From Planctomycetota bacterium (GTDB lineage Bacteria > Planctomycetota > Phycisphaerae > WQYP01): a stretch of 6,468 bases of DNA. Position 1 is the stretch's first letter. Every line of letters starts with the position of its first letter. Location: the NCBI GenBank assembly GCA_021785155.1, contig JAJYGE010000258.1, positions 1-6,468 on the forward strand. The letters run 5' to 3'. Position numbers and translations under genes: made by a program. Of this stretch, positions 1-6,394 are shown piece by piece. The notes beneath the pieces were generated by a model, which was given only the letters and a program-made list of their open reading frames with translations, ran no database searches and was not told the DNA's origin.

Positions 1-1355
1 GTGCGATTAAAAATCGGATAGTTAAAAGACAATCCGCCGACAAGCTGATAGGCCGAGCCGTTAAGGTTCTGGGCCGCCGGGCCAAAGGACTCGGCATAGC
101 CGGTTTTACCCATGGTGATGAACATATTGAGCACGGGCAGCAAGCCGTTGCGGGTTTGAATCACAGACAAATCACCCTGTTCGATTTGCAGGCGCGTCTG
201 ATTCAGAACGGGGCTCATCTTCAGGGCCAGTTCGGTGTGCTCCTTCAGCGGCGCGATCGGCCCGCCGGGAATATATGGCGGCGTGGTGAGTTGAAGCTGA
301 TCCTTCCAAAAAGGACGGTCCGTCGGGGCAATGAGGCTCAATAGACTCAGCCGGGCAATTTTCATGGATCCCACCGCGCTGACAAGCTGTTCCTTTGTCA
401 CCGCGGTTTGCGCCACGGATGGCGCCAATTCCGCCGGTGATGTCCGGCCTACGCGAATAAGTTCCTTGGTCTGGTTTTCCTGTTGTTGCGCTACACGTAA
501 CGCGGTTTTGAGAATCTGGACATTCTGCCGGGCCAATACATACGCCCAATACGCCTGCACAACATCATCCGTAATTGTCAATGCTTCGCCCCGTAATTGG
601 TAGTCGGATATCTTCTTGCCGATACGGGCGTTTTCAATACCCGCCAGATTGGCCTCCAGGTTGCCACCTTGCAGCAGTGCCTGGGTAACGGTGATGGATC
701 CATTAACCGTGGAAGACTGCCCGCCGCCATTTTCACCGTCATTGAGGGTGGGACTTAAAGTGGCCGCGATGGTCGTACCCGTGGGCAATTTTTCACCCAC
801 GCCCACATTCGCATGACCTGAATCTATGGTGGCAAAGTGTCGGCTTCCGGGAATATAACCACCGCTGGCGGTGACATAGCCGCCGCTGGTGGGAATACGA
901 TTTTTAGACGCCTGCACGCCGGCCGTAAGCGTTGGATCAAAGGCTCCGCGTTGGGCTTCAATTCGTTCCTGGGAAAGCGCAGGATTAAAACGCTGTACCA
1001 GCAGGGATGGATTGTTTTTCAGCCCGAGCACCAGCGCGTCGGAAAGTGATAAATCAATAACTTTGCCCGTACTCGTAAGCTGGCCTTGAAATTTGGTATT
1101 GGTGTGGGCACTGCCTGGTGGCAGCGCGGAGGACAACTCTTGCACCGATGTTTGCGTCGCCGCGCCGGATTCAATGGCCTGCTGATGCGCGATGGCGGAA
1201 TGCTCATAATTTTCAAAGCCGCCGGAATCAATGCTTGCGCAACCGGTTAGTCCAACCCATGCGCCAACCGCCGCCACGGCGCATAACGAATGCCGCAACG
1301 TGCCCCGGTTAAATAGTTTGTGATCCCGGCGGGAAGCGAAGTACGGTTTATTCAT
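1..1355 (-). CDS. TolC-family outer membrane efflux lipoprotein (3' end cut by window edge)
   Basis: Reading leftwards from the ATG at 1355, the frame is open for 451 codons to the window edge, so the C-terminus is missing (OMF proteins usually run about 450-550 residues). The protein should be the outer-membrane duct of the tripartite pump. Residues 22-39 form a hydrophobic signal ending in LTGC, a type II (lipobox) signal with acylated Cys39, as in many OMF proteins. A linker follows, then the first outer-membrane efflux repeat from about 99, with the family-typical LSLSDALVLGLKNNP. The 225-345 stretch is long and helix-rich, matching the periplasmic barrel. A second repeat begins near 368 (PLKEHTELALKMSPVLNQ), with a beta-strand-like end GLSFNYPIFN, as expected of tandem OEP halves. 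The start overlaps the permease stop by 8 bases (ATGAATAA), which implies translational coupling. A GAGG lies 9 bases upstream. It is the last visible gene of the operon. The family is clear; the substrate is unknown. Confidence 0.93.
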   Translation of the reverse strand, partial: MNKPYFASRRDHKLFNRGTLRHSLCAVAAVGAWVGLTGCASIDSGGFENYEHSAIAHQQAIESGAATQTSVQELSSALPPGSAHTNTKFQGQLTSTGKVIDLSLSDALVLGLKNNPSLLVQRFNPALSQERIEAQRGAFDPTLTAGVQASKNRIPTSGGYVTASGGYIPGSRHFATIDSGHANVGVGEKLPTGTTIAATLSPTLNDGENGGGQSSTVNGSITVTQALLQGGNLEANLAGIENARIGKKISDYQLRGEALTITDDVVQAYWAYVLARQNVQILKTALRVAQQQENQTKELIRVGRTSPAELAPSVAQTAVTKEQLVSAVGSMKIARLSLLSLIAPTDRPFWKDQLQLTTPPYIPGGPIAPLKEHTELALKMSPVLNQTRLQIEQGDLSVIQTRNGLLPVLNMFITMGKTGYAESFGPAAQNLNGSAYQLVGGLSFNYPIFNR

Positions 1356-2553
1356 ATCGGAGAGCCTCAATGGGATTAAGCCCTGCGGCACGGCGGGCGG
1401 GATAATAGCCGAAGAAAATACCAATTCCTGCTGAAATGGACAGCGCCAGAACAATCATGTGCGGTTCCACAACTCCGGAAAAATTTCTGAATTTGACGTA
1501 ATGGGCGGCCACCACACCCACCGCCACACCAATGAGCCCTCCCAAGACACTAATCAGTGTGGCTTCAATGAGAAATTGTCTTAATATATCGCGCCGCCGC
1601 GCCCCGATGGCCTTGCGAATACCGATTTCCCGTGTGCGCTCCGTCACCGTTACCAGCATGATATTCATAATTCCGATACCGCCGACCAGCAACGATATGG
1701 CCGCCACCGAGCCAAGCAGCATGGTGAACGCGTCGACGATGCGGGTGGAAATTTTAATGATCTGCAATTGGTTGGAAATCCAGAAATCATCCTCGTCCCC
1801 GGAGATAAGCGAGTGGCGTATGCGCAAAATCCGCTGCGCCATCGCCTGCACGCGGTTGAGGTCGGAAGCGTGCTGCGCCTGCATGTCGATACGATTGAGC
1901 GCCACCGCCCGGCCCAGCAGGTCGGTCATGGCGGTGGTATAGGGCAGCAGCACCTGATTGTCCGGATCAAACCAGCCCTGTCGGCCTTTGGGTACCAGTA
2001 CCCCGATCACTTTAAAGCGCACCGTTCGCACGGTGATCGTGTGGCCCAGCGGATCCTGCGATCCGAAAAGCCGTTCCGCGGTTTCCGGGCCGATCACTGC
2101 GACGGAGGCCATGTCGCGGCAATCAAAATCGTTGAACATATGGCCGCTTTGTACCTTAAAATCATGAATCAGAATATAAGTGGGAGCGCAACCGAAGGTA
2201 TTACAGAACGTCGAATTTCCATCCCATTTCACCGGTTCATTGGAGGCCACGACCGGCGATACGTATTTGACGCCGGGAATTGTGAGCATCGCCTGGGCGT
2301 CGTCGATGGTCAGCGGATACGCCGCCCCGTGCAGCACTGGCGGTGTCTTGGGATTGTGGGGGAAAATAGTAATGGTGTTCTTGCCCATGCGCGAGACCCA
2401 TTTGACAACGTGCCGCTCGGCACCGTTGCCCAGCGCCAGCATGGCGATGACGGCGGCGACCCCCAAGATCATGCCCAGCATCGTCAGGATGGAGCGGAGT
2501 TTGTTGGCCAACATGCTCCGCAAAGCGATTTTAACGGTGGTCCATAAGAGCAT
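1348..2553 (-). CDS. MacB-type ABC transporter permease (no fused ATPase)
   Basis: This 401-residue inner-membrane permease has the MacB/FtsX fold. Residues 20-43 form TM1, preceded by the short amphipathic MLLWTTVKIALRSML segment. About 45-272 is the periplasmic MacB-type domain, which contacts the adaptor. Three helices follow near 274-301, 330-351 and 364-384. The cytoplasmic coupling segment TERTREIGIRKAIGARRRD (303-322) and the C-terminal PARRAAGLNPIEALRYE are close to E. coli MacB. The N-terminal nucleotide-binding domain of E. coli MacB is absent and is supplied by the separate ATPase gene upstream. The frame is open to 2613, but I chose 2553 because AGGAG sits exactly 8 bases before it and family proteins begin at this point. 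The longer form would add 20 unhydrophobic residues overlapping the adaptor gene. The periplasmic domain contains Cys117, Cys122 and Cys145. The gene lies 32 bases after the adaptor stop. Confidence 0.95.
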   Translation of the reverse strand: MLLWTTVKIALRSMLANKLRSILTMLGMILGVAAVIAMLALGNGAERHVVKWVSRMGKNTITIFPHNPKTPPVLHGAAYPLTIDDAQAMLTIPGVKYVSPVVASNEPVKWDGNSTFCNTFGCAPTYILIHDFKVQSGHMFNDFDCRDMASVAVIGPETAERLFGSQDPLGHTITVRTVRFKVIGVLVPKGRQGWFDPDNQVLLPYTTAMTDLLGRAVALNRIDMQAQHASDLNRVQAMAQRILRIRHSLISGDEDDFWISNQLQIIKISTRIVDAFTMLLGSVAAISLLVGGIGIMNIMLVTVTERTREIGIRKAIGARRRDILRQFLIEATLISVLGGLIGVAVGVVAAHYVKFRNFSGVVEPHMIVLALSISAGIGIFFGYYPARRAAGLNPIEALRYE

Positions 2554-2561
2554 TTCTTGTT

Positions 2562-2566
2562 CTCCT
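2562..2566 (-). promoter_or_regulatory. Shine-Dalgarno site fixing the permease start
   Basis: The minus strand reads AGGAG followed by AACAAGAA and then ATG at 2553. This is a strong site at 8-base spacing. It favours the start at 2553 over an ATG 60 bases upstream (2613) that lies inside the end of the adaptor gene. Confidence 0.8.
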
Positions 2567-2585
2567 GTGTGGCGCGGCTCAAGCC

Positions 2586-3938
2586 TTAATGCCGGAGCCA
2601 GTCCGGTGTCCACATGCTCGATACATTGCCGATGTGAATCACGACTTTCTGTCCCGGCTTAAGCCCCTGGAGCACCTGCCAATCAAGGTCATTGCGTTCG
2701 CCCAGTGTGACATTCTTCACCTGCTTCTTGCCCTTGGAATCGACCACCGTCACGGTATCCTGACCATTCTGGATGACCACCGCCTGCAACGGAATATACA
2801 GGACGTTCGGCAGTTTGTCGGCGAAGATATCGACATTGGCGGTCATGCCCGGCTTAAGCAGTTCCTTCTGCTTTCCCAGCACCTCAATCTTGGATTGAAA
2901 GGTGACAATATTGCTGGTGGAAGGATTGGTGCCGCCGGCAGTTTGATCCTGAATGGATTCCGGCGCGATCAACACCACGCGACCGGGGAACACAATGCCC
3001 GGCGCGCCGGCCGCGGTAATTTCCACCTTCTCACCGATTTTTACGTGATTGATGTCGCTTTCATTGATGGTGGCATTAATATAAATATGGGATGTGTCCA
3101 CCAGGGCCATCACGGTGGTGCCGCCGCCGACATTATTGGTGGCGGAGGCTATCACCTGCCCCTGCTGCACATCCACATTGGCCACGTAGCCGGTAAACGG
3201 GGCGGGCACCCTGCAATAGCCCAGGTTGGTATTGGCCTGGCTTACGCTGGATTCCGCTTTCGCCACGGCCACTTGATCCAACTTGACATTGTAGCGCTGA
3301 AGTTGCACCTGCATCGCCTGCTGTTTAAGTTGCTCAATCTGCACCATCGCAAGGCGTTCGGCCTGCTGATCCCGCACCAGCGTGGTGTAATCGGTGTCAT
3401 AAGTCTGCTGGGCCGCAAGATGTTCCTTTAACAGCGTTGCATCGCGATGCACATTGAGTTGGTCATTTTTCACCTGCGCCTGGGCTGACAACAAATTGGC
3501 CTCGTCGGTGTTCCGCGTGGTGATGAGATTTGCTTGCGCGATCTGATAGGTGAGCTTGGCGATTTGGTACGTATATTGCGACTGCTTCAAGTCCTCCTTG
3601 GCGATATCAAGAGCCTGTTGTTCCAGCGTCGGGTCAACTTTCAGAATCACCTGGCCTTTTTTAACCAGATCGCCGATCTGAATCTGGGCATCCGGATTTC
3701 CGTTTCCCAGCGGCAGGCTGATGATCTCGCCCCCCGCCTGACATTTGATATCCACCGTCCGATTCGCCTGCACATTACCCGTGGCATACACATGCACCGT
3801 CAGTGTGCCTTTTTTAACCACCGCGGTATGCACTTTCGGTGCCACCTCCGCACCCGCCACCTGAAAATGATAGTACACCGCCGCACCGCCAATAACCGCC
3901 GCGGCGGCAATTCCGGTAATAATCCAACCTGTTTTCAT
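2586..3938 (-). CDS. macA: MacA-like periplasmic adaptor (membrane fusion protein, HlyD/RND-MFP superfamily)
   Basis: This 450-residue adaptor should bridge the permease and the outer-membrane duct. Residues 5-23 are a single hydrophobic anchor or signal. About 36-66 starts the membrane-proximal and barrel strands. The first lipoyl half (GGEIISLPLG to LVKKGQVILKVD, 69-102) leads into a long Gln/Ala/Lys-rich alpha-helical hairpin (about 104-238, predicted coiled coil). The second lipoyl half starts at 240 (GYCRVPAPFTGYVANV). A beta-barrel domain follows (about 280-372) with the family motif LLKPGMTANVDI (360-371). The C-terminal domain includes VTLGERNDLDWQVLQGLKPGQKVVI (410-434), which parallels the end of E. 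coli MacA. Cys66 and Cys242 sit in the two lipoyl halves. The ATG at 3938 is the only usable start after the upstream in-frame stop. The gene lies 79 bases after the ATPase gene, in the same operon. The family call is firm; MacA rather than a sibling ABC-linked adaptor is inferred from the neighbours and C-terminal similarity. Confidence 0.93.
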   Translation of the reverse strand: MKTGWIITGIAAAAVIGGAAVYYHFQVAGAEVAPKVHTAVVKKGTLTVHVYATGNVQANRTVDIKCQAGGEIISLPLGNGNPDAQIQIGDLVKKGQVILKVDPTLEQQALDIAKEDLKQSQYTYQIAKLTYQIAQANLITTRNTDEANLLSAQAQVKNDQLNVHRDATLLKEHLAAQQTYDTDYTTLVRDQQAERLAMVQIEQLKQQAMQVQLQRYNVKLDQVAVAKAESSVSQANTNLGYCRVPAPFTGYVANVDVQQGQVIASATNNVGGGTTVMALVDTSHIYINATINESDINHVKIGEKVEITAAGAPGIVFPGRVVLIAPESIQDQTAGGTNPSTSNIVTFQSKIEVLGKQKELLKPGMTANVDIFADKLPNVLYIPLQAVVIQNGQDTVTVVDSKGKKQVKNVTLGERNDLDWQVLQGLKPGQKVVIHIGNVSSMWTPDWLRH

Positions 3939-3949
3939 CCGTACCTGTT

Positions 3950-3968
3950 CCGCTTGTCGCGGCTCCTT
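3950..3968 (-). promoter_or_regulatory. Displaced Shine-Dalgarno with a small hairpin before the adaptor start
   Basis: On the minus strand AAGGAG (3968-3963) is followed at once by CCGC-GACAA-GCGG (3962-3950), which can fold as a 4-bp GC stem with a 5-base loop, and then by 11 bases to the ATG at 3938. Unfolded, the strong site is 24 bases from the start, which is too far. With the hairpin formed, the effective distance is 11 bases. No start codon lies at normal distance from AAGGAG. A weaker AGG lies 5 bases before the ATG. The role of the hairpin is inference. Confidence 0.35.
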
Positions 3969-4017
3969 ATTAGGAATTACCTTTTCTTATTGTGCTACGG
4001 CGTAATGCCGGTCGAGA

Positions 4018-4749
4018 TCAAACCGCCTGAGCCACCAACTCGCGAGCCGATCGATTATGCTCAATAATGTCCACAATCTGCCCGTCACGAATCTGCACTT
4101 CGCGACGGCAATGTCGGGCCACATTTGAATCATGCGTAACAATTACGATTGTCCGCCCCTGATCATTAATATCATGGAACACGTCCAGAATTTCCCGGCC
4201 AACGTGGGAATCCAGATTCCCCGTCGGTTCATCAGCTAAAATAATTGCCGGATTGGTTACAATGGCCCGGGCGATCGCCACGCGCTGCCGCTGCCCGCCG
4301 GACAACTGGTTCGGTTCATGGTGCATGCGATCCGCCAAGCCGACAACTTCCAATGCTTTTTTGGCCGAGGTCTTGGGGTCTTTATGCGCGGAATACAGCA
4401 GCGGCAATTCCACATTTTCCAAAGCCGAGAGGCGCGGAAGTAAATTAAAATTCTGAAATACAAAGCCGATGAGTCGATTGCGAATATCCGCGAGTTTATC
4501 GCCGGTGAGACTGGAAACATCCTCCCCGGAAATAACGTAAGTTCCGGCATCAAAATCATCCAGACAGCCCAGAACATTCATAAGTGTTGATTTACCGCTG
4601 CCCGAAGGTCCGGTAATCGCCACCATATCGCCTTCTTCAATGCTCAAATCCACGCCGTTGAGGGCCAAAACTTCACTGTCGCCCAGTGTATATCGCTTCA
4701 CCAGACCGCGAATTTCCAGCAGCGAGGAGTTTTTTTTCAATTCAACCAT
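4018..4749 (-). CDS. ABC transporter ATP-binding protein (MacB/LolD/FtsE-type)
   Basis: This 243-residue cytoplasmic ATPase should power the efflux complex by ATP hydrolysis at the permease. All nucleotide-binding motifs are intact: Walker A GPSGSGKS (47-54), Q-loop Gln99 in [22 protein letters not shown], signature LSGGQ (149-153), Walker B ending IILADE with catalytic Glu174, D-loop NLDS (178-181) and switch His206 in VTHD. The [17 protein letters not shown] stretch and the [10 protein letters not shown] block are typical of the MacB/LolD/FtsE branch. The length fits a stand-alone subunit of that branch. The ATG at 4749 is the first start after an in-frame stop; an AGGA lies 12 bases upstream, a little far. 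Codons 5-7 contain a run of eight A (plus strand 4730-4737). It is the first gene of the four-gene operon, with the candidate promoter in the preceding gap. LolD-like function is the main alternative, but the adaptor and OMF downstream argue for MacAB-type efflux. Confidence 0.95.
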   Translation of the reverse strand: MVELKKNSSLLEIRGLVKRYTLGDSEVLALNGVDLSIEEGDMVAITGPSGSGKSTLMNVLGCLDDFDAGTYVISGEDVSSLTGDKLADIRNRLIGFVFQNFNLLPRLSALENVELPLLYSAHKDPKTSAKKALEVVGLADRMHHEPNQLSGGQRQRVAIARAIVTNPAIILADEPTGNLDSHVGREILDVFHDINDQGRTIVIVTHDSNVARHCRREVQIRDGQIVDIIEHNRSARELVAQAV

Positions 4750-4771
4750 GACAACAACCCGTCCTAGGTGT

Positions 4772-4800
4772 TATTTTATGCCGGTAAAATCGGCAAAATA
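4772..4800 (-). repeat. Imperfect inverted repeat in the efflux operon leader
   Basis: On the minus strand TATTTTGCCG and CGGC-AT-AAAATA flank a 7-base centre, giving 4 GC pairs plus 6 AT pairs interrupted by a 2-base bulge. The element ends 22 bases before the ATPase ATG. It could be an operator for a dimeric repressor or a leader hairpin. No T-run follows it, so it does not look like an attenuator terminator. The symmetry is visible directly; the function is inference. Confidence 0.4.
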
Positions 4801-4837
4801 ACCATATTCCGTGTTCCGTCGCAAACCGGAATTCCAC

Positions 4838-4867
4838 AGTATACACGGTTATCGATAAACTTCGCCA
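4838..4867 (-). promoter_or_regulatory. Candidate sigma70-like promoter of the efflux operon
   Basis: On the minus strand TATACT (4843-4838) matches the -10 consensus at five of six positions. TGGCGA (4867-4862), 18 bases upstream, is a poor -35 (three of six). A perfect 10-bp palindrome TTATCGATAA (4849-4858) lies within the spacer, a common place for a regulator site. Transcription would begin near 4831, giving a leader of about 80 bases. The alternative TTGCGA-N18-TATTTT, closer to the gene, cannot be excluded. Confidence 0.3.
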
Positions 4868-4886
4868 CGCGCAATGCCGCGCTGCT

Positions 4887-4906
4887 GCCAGACAAATCAG
4901 TCCGGC
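4887..4906 (-). other. Hairpin downstream of waaA
   Basis: The minus-strand transcript contains GCCGGAC-TGATTT-GTCTGGC, a 7-bp stem with one G-U pair and a 6-base loop, starting 34 bases after the waaA stop. On the plus strand the same position is an A-C mismatch, so the fold suits minus-strand RNA. There is no U-tract after it, so intrinsic termination is doubtful. It may stabilise the waaA 3' end or act as a leaky barrier before the efflux operon. Confidence 0.25.
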
Positions 4907-4939
4907 AACACTTATCCCTTGGTGGTATAACGAGGCACT

Positions 4940-6286
4940 TCATTGGAAGTTGCAGCTTTTCGAAGAAATATTTTTCAGCATTCTTTGCGCATAGAGTCCG
5001 CTGCTTCCACGTTGTGATTCCAAGCACGCTCGGGCGCGTTGTCCCACCGCCACCGCTTCCTCCGGATGCGATAACCACTGACGCAATAAAGTCTCCATTT
5101 CCTGGGCGTTCTTCACTGTTACACCCGCGCCGCTGGCCGTTAATAAAGCCACCGCATCGGAAAAATTATACGTGTAGGGGCCAAAACAACACGGTTTTGC
5201 CAATGCCGCAGCCTCTATCATGTCGCTGCCACCAAGATTCACCAGCGACCGGCCTGAAAAAACGACAAATGCCAGGCTATAGAGCTTTTTAAGCTCCCCC
5301 ATGGTATCTAATACGATTACCTGCCCGGTTTGGATCGGTACAACGGCGTTGCCAGTGCCATCAGGCCGCATTGTGCGCAATATGGGTTCATACCCTGCCT
5401 GCCGGATCGCAGCGGTTACATCACCGATAATTTCCGGCTTGCGCGGCGCGATGGCCAGACGTAAATGGGGCCAAGTTTTGATTAACGCTCCATACACTGT
5501 TAAAAGAATGTCTTGTTCGCCCGGTCCAGTTGATCCCGCCACAAATAGCCGCTGCTCCGGCAGAATACCCAAACCTGCTGCCATGGCATCAGCACCTGTT
5601 ATCTGATCTGCGAAATCAGCGCTGTCATATTTCATCGTGGGAATTACTTCCATGCGCTCCGGAATTGCCCCTAGTGCCGCAAAGCGATCGGCGATTTCCG
5701 ATGTTTGAACACTGATATGCTCCACTTGCCGCAGCATTTTTCGCATCAGCGGCTTAATGATCCGATAACGCCGCAATGATCTGGCGGTCATGCGCCCATT
5801 GATTATCTGTACCGGGATCGACCGGCGATTCGCAATGGCCAGAAAATTAGGCCATGTTTCCAGTTCCACCAATGCGATCAGTGATGGATTTACGGCGTTA
5901 AGAAATCGTCGCACCGCAAACGAAAAATCCAGCGGATACCGCACCGGGACGACGCGCGTTCCCGCTGTCGGCGGATATAAGGCTAATGCCCGCGCCATAC
6001 CGGTATCCGTGGTGGTGGAAATGATAATCAGCAGCGAGTTATGGCCGTGCAGTAATTCCTCCACCAGTTTGCGCGTCGAAAGCAATTCTCCCACCGATAC
6101 GCAATGGATCAGCACGCGCGATATTTCCGATGCCCCGGCCAGAATATCCTTGGCTTCCGGGGTTATCCGGCCCAAACGACCGGACCAATCGGTACGGTAC
6201 TTGCCCGTGCGCCGACTTTTAAAAAATAAGAACGGTGCCGCCAACAGCAGCCCGATGAAATAGAAGATGTCCAGAATCCTTTGCAT
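4940..6286 (-). CDS. waaA: 3-deoxy-D-manno-octulosonic acid transferase (Kdo transferase, GT30)
   Basis: This 448-residue enzyme should transfer Kdo from CMP-Kdo to a lipid A precursor at the cytoplasmic face of the inner membrane, the first step of LPS inner-core assembly. An N-terminal membrane segment (about 5-22) is followed by basic KSRRTGKYRTDWSGRLG, as in E. coli WaaA. The acceptor-side domain carries HCVSVGE (61-67), whose Glu67 corresponds to the catalytic base of the family, and ELETWPN (141-147), matching the ExExWPN motif. It also has NGRMTARSLRRY (163-174). The donor-side domain has AGSTGPGEQ (250-258), APRKPE (280-285), DTMGELKKLYSLA (327-339) and SLVNLGGSDMIEAAALAKP (347-365). 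GPYTYNF follows at 369. The usual H in STHEGEE and GGHN is replaced by G and S. Length is normal for the family. The start at 6286 matches the family N-terminus, although its ribosome site is weak. Whether it adds one or more Kdo residues cannot be judged. Confidence 0.95.
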   Translation of the reverse strand: MQRILDIFYFIGLLLAAPFLFFKSRRTGKYRTDWSGRLGRITPEAKDILAGASEISRVLIHCVSVGELLSTRKLVEELLHGHNSLLIIISTTTDTGMARALALYPPTAGTRVVPVRYPLDFSFAVRRFLNAVNPSLIALVELETWPNFLAIANRRSIPVQIINGRMTARSLRRYRIIKPLMRKMLRQVEHISVQTSEIADRFAALGAIPERMEVIPTMKYDSADFADQITGADAMAAGLGILPEQRLFVAGSTGPGEQDILLTVYGALIKTWPHLRLAIAPRKPEIIGDVTAAIRQAGYEPILRTMRPDGTGNAVVPIQTGQVIVLDTMGELKKLYSLAFVVFSGRSLVNLGGSDMIEAAALAKPCCFGPYTYNFSDAVALLTASGAGVTVKNAQEMETLLRQWLSHPEEAVAVGQRARACLESQRGSSGLYAQRMLKNISSKSCNFQ

Positions 6287-6333
6287 ATTCCGGCTATCAT
6301 AAGATATTCCATCGATTCCGGCATCGGAAATAA

Positions 6334-6363
6334 CTTATCACAGGCATTGGCAGCCGGGGCCAA
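6334..6363 (-). promoter_or_regulatory. Weak candidate promoter for waaA
   Basis: On the minus strand TTGGCC (6363-6358) and GATAAG (6339-6334) are 18 bases apart. A TGT precedes the latter, as in an extended -10. Both hexamers are only partial matches. The position, about 50 bases before the waaA ATG, is reasonable. It is the best candidate I see in this divergent intergenic region, but could be chance. Confidence 0.2.
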
Positions 6364-6366
6364 CAA

Positions 6367-6394
6367 TGAATCGTCATGTGTGAATCGCCATGTG
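6367..6394 (+). repeat. Two adjacent 14-bp direct repeats upstream of the divergent gene
   Basis: TGAATCGTCATGTG (6367-6380) is followed with no gap by TGAATCGCCATGTG (6381-6394), differing at one base. The second copy ends exactly where the -35 hexamer TTGACG begins. This placement suits a regulator binding site that acts on the plus-strand gene, and perhaps also on waaA on the other side. No known operator is recognised. Confidence 0.7.

Noticed and set aside
172..549. Minus-strand open frame of 125 codons inside the OMF gene
   Set aside because: It is in a different frame from the clear TolC-family reading frame on the same strand, and its sequence has no domain-like pattern.
843..905. 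Repeated SGGY motif (SGGYVTASGGY) in the OMF protein as a functional repeat
   Set aside because: Only two copies of four residues in a glycine-rich loop; most likely ordinary low-complexity loop sequence between beta strands.
1768..2547. Plus-strand open frame of 259 codons
   Set aside because: Antisense to the permease gene, with composition typical of a shadow frame and no family motif.
2554..2613. Twenty-residue N-terminal extension of the permease
   Set aside because: It would overlap the adaptor gene, adds no membrane or signal character, and bypasses the ideal AGGAG that sits 8 bases before 2553.
2589..3431. Plus-strand open frame of 280 codons
   Set aside because: It lies wholly antisense to the well-supported adaptor gene, is rich in His/Gly/Ile as expected of a reverse-complement shadow, and shows no recognisable domain.
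3534..4067. Plus-strand open frame of 177 codons spanning the ATPase-adaptor spacer
   Set aside because: Mostly antisense to the adaptor coding region, with low-quality His/Arg-rich sequence and no supporting motif. The short spacer it crosses is explained by the operon leader.
4768..5292. Plus-strand open frame of 174 codons across the waaA-efflux gap
   Set aside because: Its second half is antisense to waaA and its first half covers the promoter-like gap. It has no ribosome site or protein motif.
6335..6342. TTATCACA as a DnaA box
   Set aside because: It lacks one base of the 9-mer TTATCCACA and no cluster of similar sites is nearby, so it does not support an origin here.
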